Positions 8,415 through 17,838 of a stretch of 64,000 nucleotides of DNA are shown here, one piece after another. The position numbers were made by a program, and so were the translations under genes. The DNA comes from Saprospiraceae bacterium. Its GTDB lineage: Bacteria > Bacteroidota > Bacteroidia > Chitinophagales > Saprospiraceae. Position 1 is the stretch's first letter. Every line of letters starts with the position of its first letter. Location: the NCBI GenBank assembly GCA_016715105.1, contig JADKBO010000059.1, positions 186,001 to 250,000 on the forward strand. Direction: 5' to 3'. The notes beneath the pieces were generated by a model. It ran no database searches, was not told the DNA's origin, and saw only the letters and a list, made by a program, of their open reading frames with translations.

Positions 8415-9170
8415 TTGGATCAAATAAATATTGATAATCCAGCATGGCTGGGAAGAACAGAACTACTTATTGGCCCAGAGGCATTGTCAAGACTTAGAAA
8501 AACCAATGTTTTATTGATCGGACTAGGTGGGGTTGGCAGCTTTGCTGGTGAATTTTTAGTGAGAAGTGGCATTGGAAAAATCACGATCGTTGATGGGGAC
8601 ACTGTGGATCCTACCAATAAAAACAGGCAGTTGCAAGCATTGGACAGTACTGCAGGGCAACCAAAGGCAAATTTACTCAAAACTAGATATCTGGACATCA
8701 ATCCTCAACTCATAATCCAATCGTTTGATCACTTTCTTGAACCTCAAGACATCGACCAATTATTGACTTCAGAACCATTTGATTTCGTTTTGGATTGTAT
8801 TGACAGCGTATTGCCAAAAATCACTTTATTGTCAACAGCGAGAAAACACAAAGTGAAAATCTACAGTTCGATGGGTGCAGGGGGTAAAATGGATCCATCA
8901 AAAATCAGGGTTGCAGATTTATATCAAACCAAAGAATGCAAATTCGCGCAACAGGTAAGAAAACAACTCAAAAAAATAGATAAACGCAAAGGCATCATTG
9001 CCATTTATAGTGAGGAAATTCAACCGAAAGCAGCCTTGAAATATACAGATGGTTCAAAATATAAGAAGTCCTATTATGGTACAATTTCTTATATGCCTGC
9101 ATTGTTTGGACTTACAATGGCAAGTGAAGTTATCAGAAAGGTTGTTGGAGCTGGAGAAATTGTTGAGTAG
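8415..9170 (+). CDS. tcdA: tRNA threonylcarbamoyladenosine dehydratase (TcdA/ThiF family)
   Basis: A 251-residue protein. The start is a TTG at 8415; no in-frame ATG lies near, and the family's N-terminal element WLGRTELLIG begins at residue 11. The nucleotide-binding loop GLGGVGS is at 36-42, followed by DGDTVDPTNKNRQ, typical of E1-like enzymes. TcdA uses ATP to cyclise t6A37 of tRNA into ct6A. The sequence is full length for TcdA. Other ThiF-like roles (MoeB, ThiF) are less likely because there is no downstream sulfur-carrier gene. Confidence 0.88.
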   Translation: MDQINIDNPAWLGRTELLIGPEALSRLRKTNVLLIGLGGVGSFAGEFLVRSGIGKITIVDGDTVDPTNKNRQLQALDSTAGQPKANLLKTRYLDINPQLIIQSFDHFLEPQDIDQLLTSEPFDFVLDCIDSVLPKITLLSTARKHKVKIYSSMGAGGKMDPSKIRVADLYQTKECKFAQQVRKQLKKIDKRKGIIAIYSEEIQPKAALKYTDGSKYKKSYYGTISYMPALFGLTMASEVIRKVVGAGEIVE

Positions 9171-9191
9171 ATTTAAAACAAAAAACCAAAT

Positions 9192-9380
9192 ATGATAGAT
9201 AATTTAACGTACAAAAATTTCATTGGATCAGTTCATTTTTCTGAAAAAGATGAAGTTTTCCATGGTAAACTAATGGATATAAATGATTTGGTAACCTATG
9301 AAGGAACTAGTATTCCAGAATTGAAAAAAGCGTTTGAAGAGGCCGTGGAAGATTATTTGGAATTGCGATACACACTATAG
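9192..9380 (+). pseudogene. Truncated orphan HicB-like antitoxin
   Basis: A 62-residue frame matching the N-terminal partial RNase-H-fold of HicB antitoxins: YKNFIGSVHFSEKDEVFHGK, then GTSIPELKKAFEEAVEDYLE. HicB normally continues for about 50 more residues to a DNA-binding segment; here it ends at LRYTL and no continuation is visible in the other frames downstream. No HicA toxin gene is adjacent. It is therefore probably a decayed remnant or solitary short relative. It follows tcdA by 21 bases. Confidence 0.7.
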
Positions 9381-9480
9381 ACGGATAATCATTAATATTT
9401 TCAATATTAAAAACATTTTGAAGGGTCTCAATGCCTTTTATTTGTTGAAATAAAAATTGCAATATTTAAAATTACAGCCT

Positions 9481-9502
9481 GAGGCGTAAGGCCTTACGCC
9501 TC
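9481..9502. repeat. Perfect 22-bp palindrome upstream of ppnP
   Basis: GAGGCGTAAGG followed immediately by its exact reverse complement. Related GGC..AAGGCCTT..GCC elements lie at 17892-17985 and just after 34797, suggesting a dispersed hairpin repeat. Confidence 0.8.
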
Positions 9503-9557
9503 TACGGTGTGAAACTTTCAACTTTCTAACTTATTATTGCACCCTAAAATAAAAAAC

Positions 9558-9836
9558 ATGATCAAAGAAAATACTTATTTTGAAGGCAATGTGAAATCAT
9601 TGGGATATGCGACTGAAAATGGAAATTCTACAGTCGGCGTTATGGACGTTGGTGAATTTGAATTCAATACTGGTGGGCCGGAAGTGATGACTGTAATAGA
9701 GGGAAGTATGTTGGTTTTATTGGCTGGAGAAACACATTGGCAAACTTTTGTGTCTGGTCAAAGTTATGATGTGCCGGGGAATTCTTCCTTCAAAGTAAAA
9801 GTAGAAAGTCAAGTTTCTTACCTGTGTCAATATTGA
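9558..9836 (+). CDS. ppnP: Pyrimidine/purine nucleoside phosphorylase (PpnP family)
   Basis: A 92-residue protein from the ATG at 9558; a TTG at 9537 would add seven residues of no known value. The family (formerly DUF1255/YaiE) is a small single-domain cupin catalysing phosphorolysis of diverse nucleosides. Visible family blocks are EGNVKSLGY, STVGVMDVGEFEFNT, PEVMTVIEGSMLVLL and VPGNSSFKVKV. Length and motif order are normal. It stands alone between a hairpin repeat and the symporter gene. Confidence 0.92.
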   Translation: MIKENTYFEGNVKSLGYATENGNSTVGVMDVGEFEFNTGGPEVMTVIEGSMLVLLAGETHWQTFVSGQSYDVPGNSSFKVKVESQVSYLCQY

Positions 9837-10037
9837 TTTAGGTAGAATTTTGGTCGTTTTTAGTTCTTAGCTTATTCTATCGTTACCACATTTGTTCTTG
9901 GAGATATGAGCTTGGGAATGTCAAATAGTGGCATTTAGCAATTGCTTATGTAGAAATCTATGCGCACTGACGCTAGCTATTTCACTATTTTTTCTACATT
10001 TACAAACCTTATTCCATCAACTCACAACCAAACATCA

Positions 10038-11453
10038 ATGACCGACGAATCAACTGACGCAATTTTATCAAAAGGTAAGACACTAGCAAAACTGGGACTG
10101 GGCATAGCCGGACTTTTTTTACTGGTGGCCATTCTTCACGTGATAGATCAATACAGTACGCCTATTTCAGAAGTAGTTTTGCGAGGCGCAAGATGGACAG
10201 TAGTGATCGCTCTTTGTTATTATGCTTTGATCAAAAGGTCTTTGACGACTTGGATCTTGGTTGCCATGGCCATCGGTGTTGAAATAGGACTTGACTTTCC
10301 AGCTTGGTCACAGAATTTGCAATTTCTGAGTAAGATTTTCCTCCGCATGGTAAAAACCATTGTCGCGCCGCTGTTATTTTCTACGCTGGTCGTAGGTATC
10401 GCAGGACATTCAGACCTCAAACAAGTTGGCCGAATGGGTTGGAAGTCGCTTTTGTATTTTGAAGTAGTCACCACCATTGCTTTAATGATTGGTATATTTT
10501 TCATCAACCTCACCAAAGCGGGAGTAGGGATTACTGTACCTGAAACTTTGTTAAAGGAATTGCCCAATGCTACACCAAAAGGCTGGCAAGACCACATCAT
10601 TGATATTTTTCCAGAAAACATCATCAAATCCATATACGATGGTAATGTTTTACCCATAGTGGTGTTTTCAGTGATATTTGCAATTGCTTTGGCTCATCTT
10701 GCCGATGCGAGGAAAAAACCCATGTTGGAATTTACAGAAAGTCTTTCTGAAACGATGTTTAAGTTTACCAATATCATCATGTATTTCGCACCATTTGGTG
10801 TTGGAGCTGCAATTGCTGTTACTGTGGGGCATTTGGGCATCGACATTTTGAAAAACTTATTCATGTTGCTTTGCACTTTGTATTTGGCTTTGATTGCTTT
10901 CATTTTAATTGTTTTGCTTCCTGTTGCGCTATACATCAAAATTCCAATCAAACAATTCATTGCCGCCATTAAAGAACCAGTATCGATTGCCTTTGCAACC
11001 ACGAGTTCAGATTCTGCATTGCCAAAAGCATTAGAAAATATGGAGCGATTTGGCGTACCCAGACACATCGTATCGTTTGTAATTCCTACGGGATACACAT
11101 TCAACCTCGACGGTACAACTTTGTATCTCTCATTGGCTTCAATATTTGTTGCCCAAGCAGCGGGTTTAGATTGGAGTTTGGGTCAACAATTGTTTGTCGG
11201 TCTTACTTTGATGTTGACAAGTAAAGGAGTAGCAGCTGTGCCCAGAGCATCGTTGGTCATCCTCATTGCAACTGCATCCACTTTCAATTTGCCTGTTTGG
11301 CCCATCATGGCCATCTATGGAATTGATGAATTGATGGACATGGCAAGAACCAGTGTCAATGTGGTGGGAAATACTTTGGCCAGTTGTGTGATTGCCAGAT
11401 GGGAGGGCGAATTTGATGATGAGAAGGCCCTCAATTACGTAGATGCGGACTGA
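10038..11453 (+). CDS. Dicarboxylate/amino acid:cation symporter (DAACS family)
   Basis: A 471-residue membrane protein from the ATG at 10038 (an earlier in-frame ATG at 9960 adds an unlikely leader). The family imports glutamate, aspartate or C4-dicarboxylates with Na+ or H+. Diagnostic motifs are the serine-rich AFATTSSDSALPKA hairpin, PTGYTFNLDGTTLY on TM7, and MLTSKGVAAVPRAS in the second hairpin. About ten hydrophobic segments are visible. Substrate cannot be assigned between acidic amino acids and dicarboxylates. The flanking genes are unrelated. Confidence 0.93.
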   Translation: MTDESTDAILSKGKTLAKLGLGIAGLFLLVAILHVIDQYSTPISEVVLRGARWTVVIALCYYALIKRSLTTWILVAMAIGVEIGLDFPAWSQNLQFLSKIFLRMVKTIVAPLLFSTLVVGIAGHSDLKQVGRMGWKSLLYFEVVTTIALMIGIFFINLTKAGVGITVPETLLKELPNATPKGWQDHIIDIFPENIIKSIYDGNVLPIVVFSVIFAIALAHLADARKKPMLEFTESLSETMFKFTNIIMYFAPFGVGAAIAVTVGHLGIDILKNLFMLLCTLYLALIAFILIVLLPVALYIKIPIKQFIAAIKEPVSIAFATTSSDSALPKALENMERFGVPRHIVSFVIPTGYTFNLDGTTLYLSLASIFVAQAAGLDWSLGQQLFVGLTLMLTSKGVAAVPRASLVILIATASTFNLPVWPIMAIYGIDELMDMARTSVNVVGNTLASCVIARWEGEFDDEKALNYVDAD

Positions 11454-11582
11454 TGATACAAAGTAAGGTTGAGACTGATTATTAATTTCTTCATTGTAGA
11501 GAGGAATAAAAAATCAGAATACTCGTATTACATCGGTCAAATTAATAATTTTGAACTTTAGAACAAATCGTAAATCCTACTT

Positions 11583-12995
11583 ATGCAAGTACAGTTTTGT
11601 GGAGCAGCCAGATATGTAACAGGAAGTGCTCACCTCATCACCCTTGACAATGGTCTTAAAATCTTATTGGATTGTGGACTTTTTCAAGGTAGTTCGAAAG
11701 AAAGTTGGCCAAAAAACAACCACTGGCATTTCAATCCTGAGGAAATAGATGTCTTGATCCTTTCACATGCACACATAGATCACACTGGGAGAGTTCCTCA
11801 ATTGGTCAAAGATGGTTTCAGAGGCAATATTTATTGTACCCATGCAACAAGGTCGCTTTGTGCCATTATGTTGATGGATAGTGCTTTTATACAGGAACGG
11901 GAAGTAGAATATTGGAATAAGAAAAATCTCAATAAAATAGGTAAGTCAAAAGTGGAGGAAAGGTTTCCACTTTATACAGTGGATCATGTGGGTCCAAGTA
12001 TGGAATTATTTATTACAACTGGTTATGATCGTTGGTTACACATCAATGAGGACGTTTCGGTTTTATTCAAAGATGCGGGTCATATTTTGGGTAGTGCCAG
12101 TGTCACATTGAAAATCAAAGAAGGTGGCAAAGAAACCATATTCGGATTTTCTGGAGACATAGGAAGGCCAGACAGACCCATTTTGAGAGATCCTCAACCT
12201 ATGCCAGAAGTAGATTATCTCATTTGCGAATCGACTTATGGTGACCGGGTACACGAAATGGCTCCTGAACAACAAGAGCGTTTTCTCAATATCATTCGTG
12301 ATACCTGTGTTGAAAACCGGGGGAAACTCATCATTCCAGCATTTTCTGTAGGTCGCACACAAGAAATTGTTTACATGTTGGACAAAATGGCCACTGCGAG
12401 AATTTTGCCAAACATACCAGTCTATGTAGATAGTCCACTTGCGGTAGATGCCACCGATGTATTTATAGAACATCCTGAATGTTTTGATGCGGAATTGACG
12501 AAATATTTGATCAAAGATGACAATCCATTTGGTTTTAAAAGATTGAAATACATCCGAAAGGTAGACGAATCAAAGGCACTTAATGATTCTCAAGAACCTT
12601 GCATCATCATCAGTTCTTCTGGCATGATGAATGCCGGCAGGGTCAAACATCATTTATTCAACAATATTGAAAATCCCAGAAACACTTTTTTGATGGTTGG
12701 TTATTGTTCGCCAGAAACACCAGGTGGTCAGCTGAGAGCAGGCAACGAGTCCATCAAATTGTATGGAGAGTGGAAGATGGTAAGGGCACGAATTGAATTG
12801 ATGGATAGTTTCTCTGCACATGGTGATAAATATGAAATGTATGATTTCCTAAAAAATCAACTGGGACATGTGAAACGTATTTTCCTGGTCCACGGAGAAA
12901 TTGATACCCAAAACAACTGGAAAGCATTCCTCAATGAAAAGGGTTTTACAAACATAGAAATCCCTGTGGAAGGCCAAAAATATGATCTTCGATAA
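11583..12995 (+). CDS. MBL-fold beta-CASP RNA metallo-hydrolase
   Basis: A 470-residue protein. The metallo-beta-lactamase zinc motif HAHIDHTG is at residues 62-69, with FSGDIGR further on; the beta-CASP insertion is marked by ESTYGDR, PAFSVGRTQE and YVDSPLAVDATDVF; and the C-terminal RMMBL part shows ISSSGMMNAGRVKHHL, SFSAHGDK and LVHGE. This is the CPSF73-like architecture of RNA-processing nucleases. No KH domain is present, so it is not the archaeal type. The substrate RNA is unknown. It is transcribed alone and convergent with proC. Confidence 0.93.
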   Translation: MQVQFCGAARYVTGSAHLITLDNGLKILLDCGLFQGSSKESWPKNNHWHFNPEEIDVLILSHAHIDHTGRVPQLVKDGFRGNIYCTHATRSLCAIMLMDSAFIQEREVEYWNKKNLNKIGKSKVEERFPLYTVDHVGPSMELFITTGYDRWLHINEDVSVLFKDAGHILGSASVTLKIKEGGKETIFGFSGDIGRPDRPILRDPQPMPEVDYLICESTYGDRVHEMAPEQQERFLNIIRDTCVENRGKLIIPAFSVGRTQEIVYMLDKMATARILPNIPVYVDSPLAVDATDVFIEHPECFDAELTKYLIKDDNPFGFKRLKYIRKVDESKALNDSQEPCIIISSSGMMNAGRVKHHLFNNIENPRNTFLMVGYCSPETPGGQLRAGNESIKLYGEWKMVRARIELMDSFSAHGDKYEMYDFLKNQLGHVKRIFLVHGEIDTQNNWKAFLNEKGFTNIEIPVEGQKYDLR

Positions 12996-13063
12996 GGTCA
13001 GTTTGTAATTTTGTTTTGAATGAGTGGCTTTAGAAATTTGTTCTAAGTTCGCTTACCCTTTGC

Positions 13064-13855
13064 TCAATTCCTTGCGCGATCCAAAGCAGCTTTCACACCT
13101 TCTTTGAAGTGATAACCAGTAGTGTGAGCTTGCATTTTATTCAATGCGGCTTCGGTAGTGCCACCTTTTGAGGAAACTTTATCAATCCATTCCTGGCAAG
13201 TAAAGTCATATTTGTTGAATAATTCAACCGCGCCTCTGAAAGTTTGGTAAGACAACATTTCTGCTTCTGATTTGGCAAAACCCATTGAAACTGCAGATTC
13301 AATCAACTTTTGCATAAAGTAAAAAACATAAGCTGGGCCGGAACCTGAAATAGCGGTAGCCGCATCAATCATACCTTCATCTTCAACGTAGATGGCCTTA
13401 CCCGTTGCATTGAGTAAATTTTGCACGGTGACCAATTCTATTCTGGTAACTTCATTTGAAGAAGTATAAACGGTCATACCAAATCCGATCTGTGCGGGAA
13501 GATTGGGCATTGCTCTGACTACTTTTTTAGTGCCTAGAGATTCTGCGATGTCTTCCGATTTTACCCCGGCCATGATACTCAACACCACTTGTTGTGGATC
13601 GACAAAAGGTTTGATGCGGGCAAATAATTCTCTACTATCTTGAGGTTTTACGGCCAAAATGATCAAATCTGCTTCACTAACATAATTATCTGGTTCTCCA
13701 TGGATACTGCCAATTTGTTGTTTTTTGAGTTCCTCAGCCTTTTCGATCGATTTTTCAAGGATAAACATGTTTTCGGCAATGACAATGTGGGTAGCCAAAA
13801 AGCTGCGAGCAAATGTGAGACCCATGTTGCCTCCTCCTATGATGAGTATTTTCAT
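13064..13855 (-). CDS. proC: Pyrroline-5-carboxylate reductase
   Basis: A 263-residue protein, normal for ProC, which reduces pyrroline-5-carboxylate to proline with NAD(P)H. The N-terminal Rossmann motif IGGGNMG is at 6-12, followed by LAVKPQD, SIMAGVKSEDI and RAMPNLPAQIG; the C-terminal dimerisation and active-site region has AISGSGPAYVFYFM and SSKGGTTEAAL. All signature elements are intact. It is monocistronic as far as can be seen; proA and proB are not in this window. Confidence 0.97.
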   Translation of the reverse strand: MKILIIGGGNMGLTFARSFLATHIVIAENMFILEKSIEKAEELKKQQIGSIHGEPDNYVSEADLIILAVKPQDSRELFARIKPFVDPQQVVLSIMAGVKSEDIAESLGTKKVVRAMPNLPAQIGFGMTVYTSSNEVTRIELVTVQNLLNATGKAIYVEDEGMIDAATAISGSGPAYVFYFMQKLIESAVSMGFAKSEAEMLSYQTFRGAVELFNKYDFTCQEWIDKVSSKGGTTEAALNKMQAHTTGYHFKEGVKAALDRARN

Positions 13856-14027
13856 ACCTTATTGGATTATTTTTTTGTGATATTGAAAGGAATGCTGTAG
13901 ACTTGATTTTATTTTTAAAATCGGAACTTTAGCGATTCGGTTGCCAAAATTAAAAAAAATGCACAGATTACATTCCAATAAAAGTCAACTTGGCTTAAAT
14001 TTTGCACACATTTGAAAAAGATAGTAT

Positions 14028-15714
14028 ATGTCTCAACATTATGAACTCAGCAACGCCCAAATTTCCAGGCAAGCCATACAGCGTCTTTACATCACTATGA
14101 AACATTTGTTCTTCCGCGGACACTACAAGCCAATGGGCATGTCTGGCGAGGCGATGATCAAAGCTATGTTGGATTTGAGGCCTGAGATTTATGGTTCGAT
14201 TGCCGATAATCACATGGTTGAGCTCAATGGCTTATTGTACATATTTCAAAGATTACCAAAAGGAATCGAGGAGTGCAGGTTTATAGATTTGATCTCCAGA
14301 GAAGGATATGAAAAGTCAAAGTTCAGACCCATCATTCCTAGTAAGCGGAGACGCAATTGTTATCGTACGGGTGAAAGTGAGATGAAAATTGAAATGACCC
14401 GAGGCCGTAGTGATATTTATGACATCCTCACTCACCTTACTTTCATGTACATCGAGGCCGAAAAAATAAGACGTAATGCCATTTTCGGCACAAAGAAACA
14501 CCGGGCCTGGATTCATCTTGAAGAACTGATCGAAAGAATAGACAATGGTGACGAATACGAAGTGGAGGAAGGATACGCTTCTTTGGCTACCTTACTGGGC
14601 CGGACATTTGAAGAAGTCAGAGATGTCAATGAAAAATTTGCAAGGAGCAACGAAGTCAACAGTTTATTCCACATTACTTATTGGTTGGCAAGGCTGAGCA
14701 TTGAAGAATTTTCTTTAAAAAAGAGCCGGGAAATCAATTTTTCCACCAATTTGCAAGCCAGACTTGGTAGCCACGAATTTGGTGAAATGTGGGCTAATAA
14801 CATCAAATCTTCGCTTTATAAAAAGAACTTACTACATCGCCCATCCACATCATCGGCAGTAATAGCACAGTGTGATGAATAGTTTGTTTGCCAAGGCCGC
14901 ATTGGCAGAAACAATTTCGGATGAAAATTTGGAAGACATCGCAGAAATTTTGAGTCGGGATGAAAATGCCTACCTCAGAGAAATTGTAGAAAATTTTGCC
15001 ACCGATCACGGCATGGAGCGAATTGACGACATTGCAGGAACCAATATTCCAGTCCAAATTTTTGACCTTTCAAAATTAAATGCCAATATTTTGCCCGCTG
15101 AACTGTCATGGAAAAAGGGAAAAGGCGACGAAATTCCAGTTTTGATTGTGATGGATTACGCATTTGGTGAGCAAGCCTATGAAACCATGGATGAATTGCT
15201 CAAACCTTTTGATAAAAAAGCAAGTAAAATACCAATCAATATCCAGTCGATCAACATCATGGGTAAAGCAGGTATTTTGATTGGCCATAAAGGTGACATC
15301 ATGATCCCTACCGCTCACGTTTTCGAAGGCAGTACCGACAACTATCCTTTAGATAATAAAATTGACATGAGCTCTTTGGAAAACAAAGGTTTAATGGTTA
15401 CAAAAGGGCCGATGATCAGTGTGTTGGGTACCTCCTTGCAAAATCGTACCATCCTCAAGTATTTTATGGAAAGTTCATGGGGCATGGTAGGGCTAGAAAT
15501 GGAAGGTGCACATTATCAGAAGGCCATCCAGGTTGCTTCCAAAATCAGACACAGTATTGATGAAAATGTAACATTGAGATATGCATATTATGCTTCTGAT
15601 AATCCTCTGGAAACAGGAAGTACGCTGGCATCAGGAAGTTTGGGGTTGGATGGGGTGAAACCTACTTATCTCATTACGACGAGTATGCTCAACAGTATTT
15701 TTGCGCAACAATAA
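14028..15714 (+). CDS. Conserved Bacteroidota protein (resembles DUF6909), split by frameshifts
   Basis: Two overlapping frames, 14028-14882 and 14872-15714, appear to be one ~562-residue protein. The first ends LLHRPSTSS..., but the middle frame at 14843-14869 reads IHIIGSNST before the third frame takes over with HSVMNSLFAK. Two missing bases, near 14842 and 14864, would join all three. From memory the family is a long single protein in Bacteroidota (DUF6909; the name is not certain). No function is established. The C-terminal half has KGDIMIPTA and GLEMEGAHYQKA, reminiscent of nucleoside phosphorylase/nucleosidase folds, which is inference. Alternatively these are two translationally coupled genes overlapping by 11 bases. 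Confidence 0.7.
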
Positions 15715-15813
15715 ACTTTTCCGGTAATTGAATTTCTTTATCAAGTTTATTTTGATTTCAGTGGAAACAACAAATTTATCTACCTTGTGTTATCTTAGCA
15801 AAAACCACTTTTA

Positions 15814-16506
15814 ATGGAGGATTCCAATTTCTGGTATTTAGAAAACATTGATCTCACAACCATTTTGTGTCCCATCAAATTGGGCATGGAAATGGATACT
15901 CATGAGTATAGTTCTTTCAAAAAGGGAGAATACATTTATTTGCAAAATGATGAATCCAAAAACATCTATTTCATCGCCAGTGGGCAGGTGAAAATTGGTA
16001 AAATGGCTGAGGGCGGTAAAGAAATCACCAAAATCATATTGGGAAAAGGAGAAGTCTTTGGTGAATTTGCGGTATTGGGTGAGGATGGGAAAAAGGAGTA
16101 TGCTCAAGCCATGGAAGATACCAAATTGTGTGTGACCAATAGTGAAGACATCAAAAAATTGATGCGCGAGCACACCCAACTCAGTTTGCTTTTTCTAAAA
16201 ATGTTTAGATCGAGGTTATTGAAAATGGAGAATCGTCTGGAGTCTCTCGTTTTTAAAGACAGCCGCAGTAGGATTTTGGAATTTATCGTGGATGAAGTAA
16301 ATAGCCACGGAAGTCGGGTTGGTTATGAGTGGGTTGTGAGAAATGGCCTCACCCATCAGGAAATTGCAAACCTCACGGCAACCTCCAGACAAACGGTGAC
16401 AACCATCATGAATGAATTGAGAAATGAAAATGTGATGACATTCAATAGGAAACGCTGGCTCATCAGGGATTTGGATGTTTTGAAGCAGATCAGTAATAGT
16501 CAATAG
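15814..16506 (+). CDS. Crp/Fnr family transcriptional regulator
   Basis: A 230-residue protein. The N-terminal cyclic-nucleotide-binding-like beta-roll spans about 30-125 (FKKGEYIYLQ, IYFIASGQVKIGK, GEVFGEFAVLGE). The C-terminal Crp-type winged helix has the recognition element LTHQEIANLTATSRQTVTTI at about 185-204. No cysteine cluster for a Fe-S sensor is visible, so an Fnr-type oxygen sensor is unlikely; the ligand is unknown. It lies 100 bases after the split conserved gene and before a saccharopine-dehydrogenase-like gene, with repeat DNA between. Targets cannot be inferred. Confidence 0.93.
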   Translation: MEDSNFWYLENIDLTTILCPIKLGMEMDTHEYSSFKKGEYIYLQNDESKNIYFIASGQVKIGKMAEGGKEITKIILGKGEVFGEFAVLGEDGKKEYAQAMEDTKLCVTNSEDIKKLMREHTQLSLLFLKMFRSRLLKMENRLESLVFKDSRSRILEFIVDEVNSHGSRVGYEWVVRNGLTHQEIANLTATSRQTVTTIMNELRNENVMTFNRKRWLIRDLDVLKQISNSQ

Positions 16507-16513
16507 TTGTTTT

Positions 16514-16532
16514 AACCATTAAGGAATTAAGG
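16514..16532 (+). repeat. Dispersed AACCATTAAGG repeat, forward copy
   Basis: AACCATTAAGGAATTAAGG here matches the reverse complement of 18244-18262 with one mismatch; the two copies lie in inverted orientation around the saccharopine-dehydrogenase-like gene. Confidence 0.6.
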
Positions 16533-16764
16533 GGATTAAGATTGGATAATGAGAAATACCTTCTGAAATAAATTTGTACAACCAATTTTATTTGATTGCT
16601 CTGTTAATGCGTAGTATTCTATCAACATAGGTAATGCTATGTGGACTGCGAAATTTAAAAGGGGTAAACCTTTATGCCTGTGCATTCCATTATAACTTTA
16701 TGAACTTTCAAACTTTACGAACTAAAATTTTTACATTCGTGGAGCCTAATCAAACGAGATTCAC

Positions 16765-17838
16765 ATGAAAAAAATAGCAGTTTTTGGACTTGGCAAAGTA
16801 GGAACCCTGGTAGGTATCCTGCTCAGTCAGCGTTTTGAAGTAATGGGTATTGATAAAAATAAACCACATTATGATTTGCCTCTGCCATTCGAGATCATTA
16901 CAGGAGACGTTACGGATATAAATTTTGTAAATGACATTTGCCAGGACATTGATGCAATGGTTTCGGCACTTCCATACTATCTCAATAAGTTATTAGCAAA
17001 ATTGGCGGCGGACAAAGGCATTCATTACTTTGATTTGACTGAAGACGTGGATACCACCGCTTACATACGTGATCTTGCAAAGCATTCAAAAGGAGTGATG
17101 GCTCCGCAATGTGGATTAGCGCCAGGATTTATTGGCATCATTGGGTCAGATCTGGCCAAAGATTTCACGAAATTACGAGACATAGAATTAAGAGTAGGTG
17201 CCTTACCGAGGTATCCCAATGGACTTTTGGCCTATTCTTTTACTTGGTCACCTGCTGGCGTGATCAATGAATACCTCAATGACGCGGAAGTGATACACAA
17301 TGGCGTCCGCAAGATGGTGCCTTCGCTGGAAGGAATTGAATATATCAATATTGAAGGTCAGGAATTCGAAGCTTTTTCAACTTCAGGAGGACTGGGAACC
17401 ATGTGTGAAACCTATGAAGGCAAGTTGGATACGTTGAATTATAAAACCATTCGATATCCCGGTCACTGTAAAATCATGAAGTTTTTGATGTACGAGCTCA
17501 TTTTGAAGGAAGACAAACAAAAACTGGAGGAGATATTGAGCAATGCAAAACCTCCGGTAAACGAAGATGTTGTTTATGTGTACGCTGTTGTTGAAGGGTG
17601 GAAAGGAGATAAATTATTAAGAGATGAATATTATAGCGCATTCTATCCAATTGAAATTGAGGGGGTGGAATGGAGAGCAATTTCCTGGACAACTGCAGCA
17701 AGTATAGCAGCAGTGGTAGAAATGGTTGCAGATGGCAGTCTTCCTCAAAGAGGTTTCATCAAACAAGAGGACATCGTCCTGGAGGATTTTCTTAAAACAA
17801 AAACGGGTTCGTTGTATCAGGAATTTAAGACAGAATAA
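16765..17838 (+). CDS. Saccharopine dehydrogenase-like NAD(P)-binding oxidoreductase
   Basis: A 357-residue protein. The N-terminal Rossmann motif is GLGKVG (residues 8-13), followed by IDAMVSALPYYLN and YFDLTED, the pattern of the saccharopine dehydrogenase / lysine 6-dehydrogenase family. The conserved MAPQCGLAPGFIGIIG block and AFSTSGGLGTMCETYEGK in the catalytic domain support this. Members act on lysine-derived amino or imino acids, but the exact reaction is not determinable here. No partner enzyme (for example LKR or an aldehyde dehydrogenase) is adjacent. It is transcribed alone, 258 bases after the crp gene. Confidence 0.82.
   Translation: MKKIAVFGLGKVGTLVGILLSQRFEVMGIDKNKPHYDLPLPFEIITGDVTDINFVNDICQDIDAMVSALPYYLNKLLAKLAADKGIHYFDLTEDVDTTAYIRDLAKHSKGVMAPQCGLAPGFIGIIGSDLAKDFTKLRDIELRVGALPRYPNGLLAYSFTWSPAGVINEYLNDAEVIHNGVRKMVPSLEGIEYINIEGQEFEAFSTSGGLGTMCETYEGKLDTLNYKTIRYPGHCKIMKFLMYELILKEDKQKLEEILSNAKPPVNEDVVYVYAVVEGWKGDKLLRDEYYSAFYPIEIEGVEWRAISWTTAASIAAVVEMVADGSLPQRGFIKQEDIVLEDFLKTKTGSLYQEFKTE

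Noticed and set aside
9192..9380. Active HicAB toxin-antitoxin system
   Set aside because: Only a truncated HicB is present and no toxin gene is adjacent.
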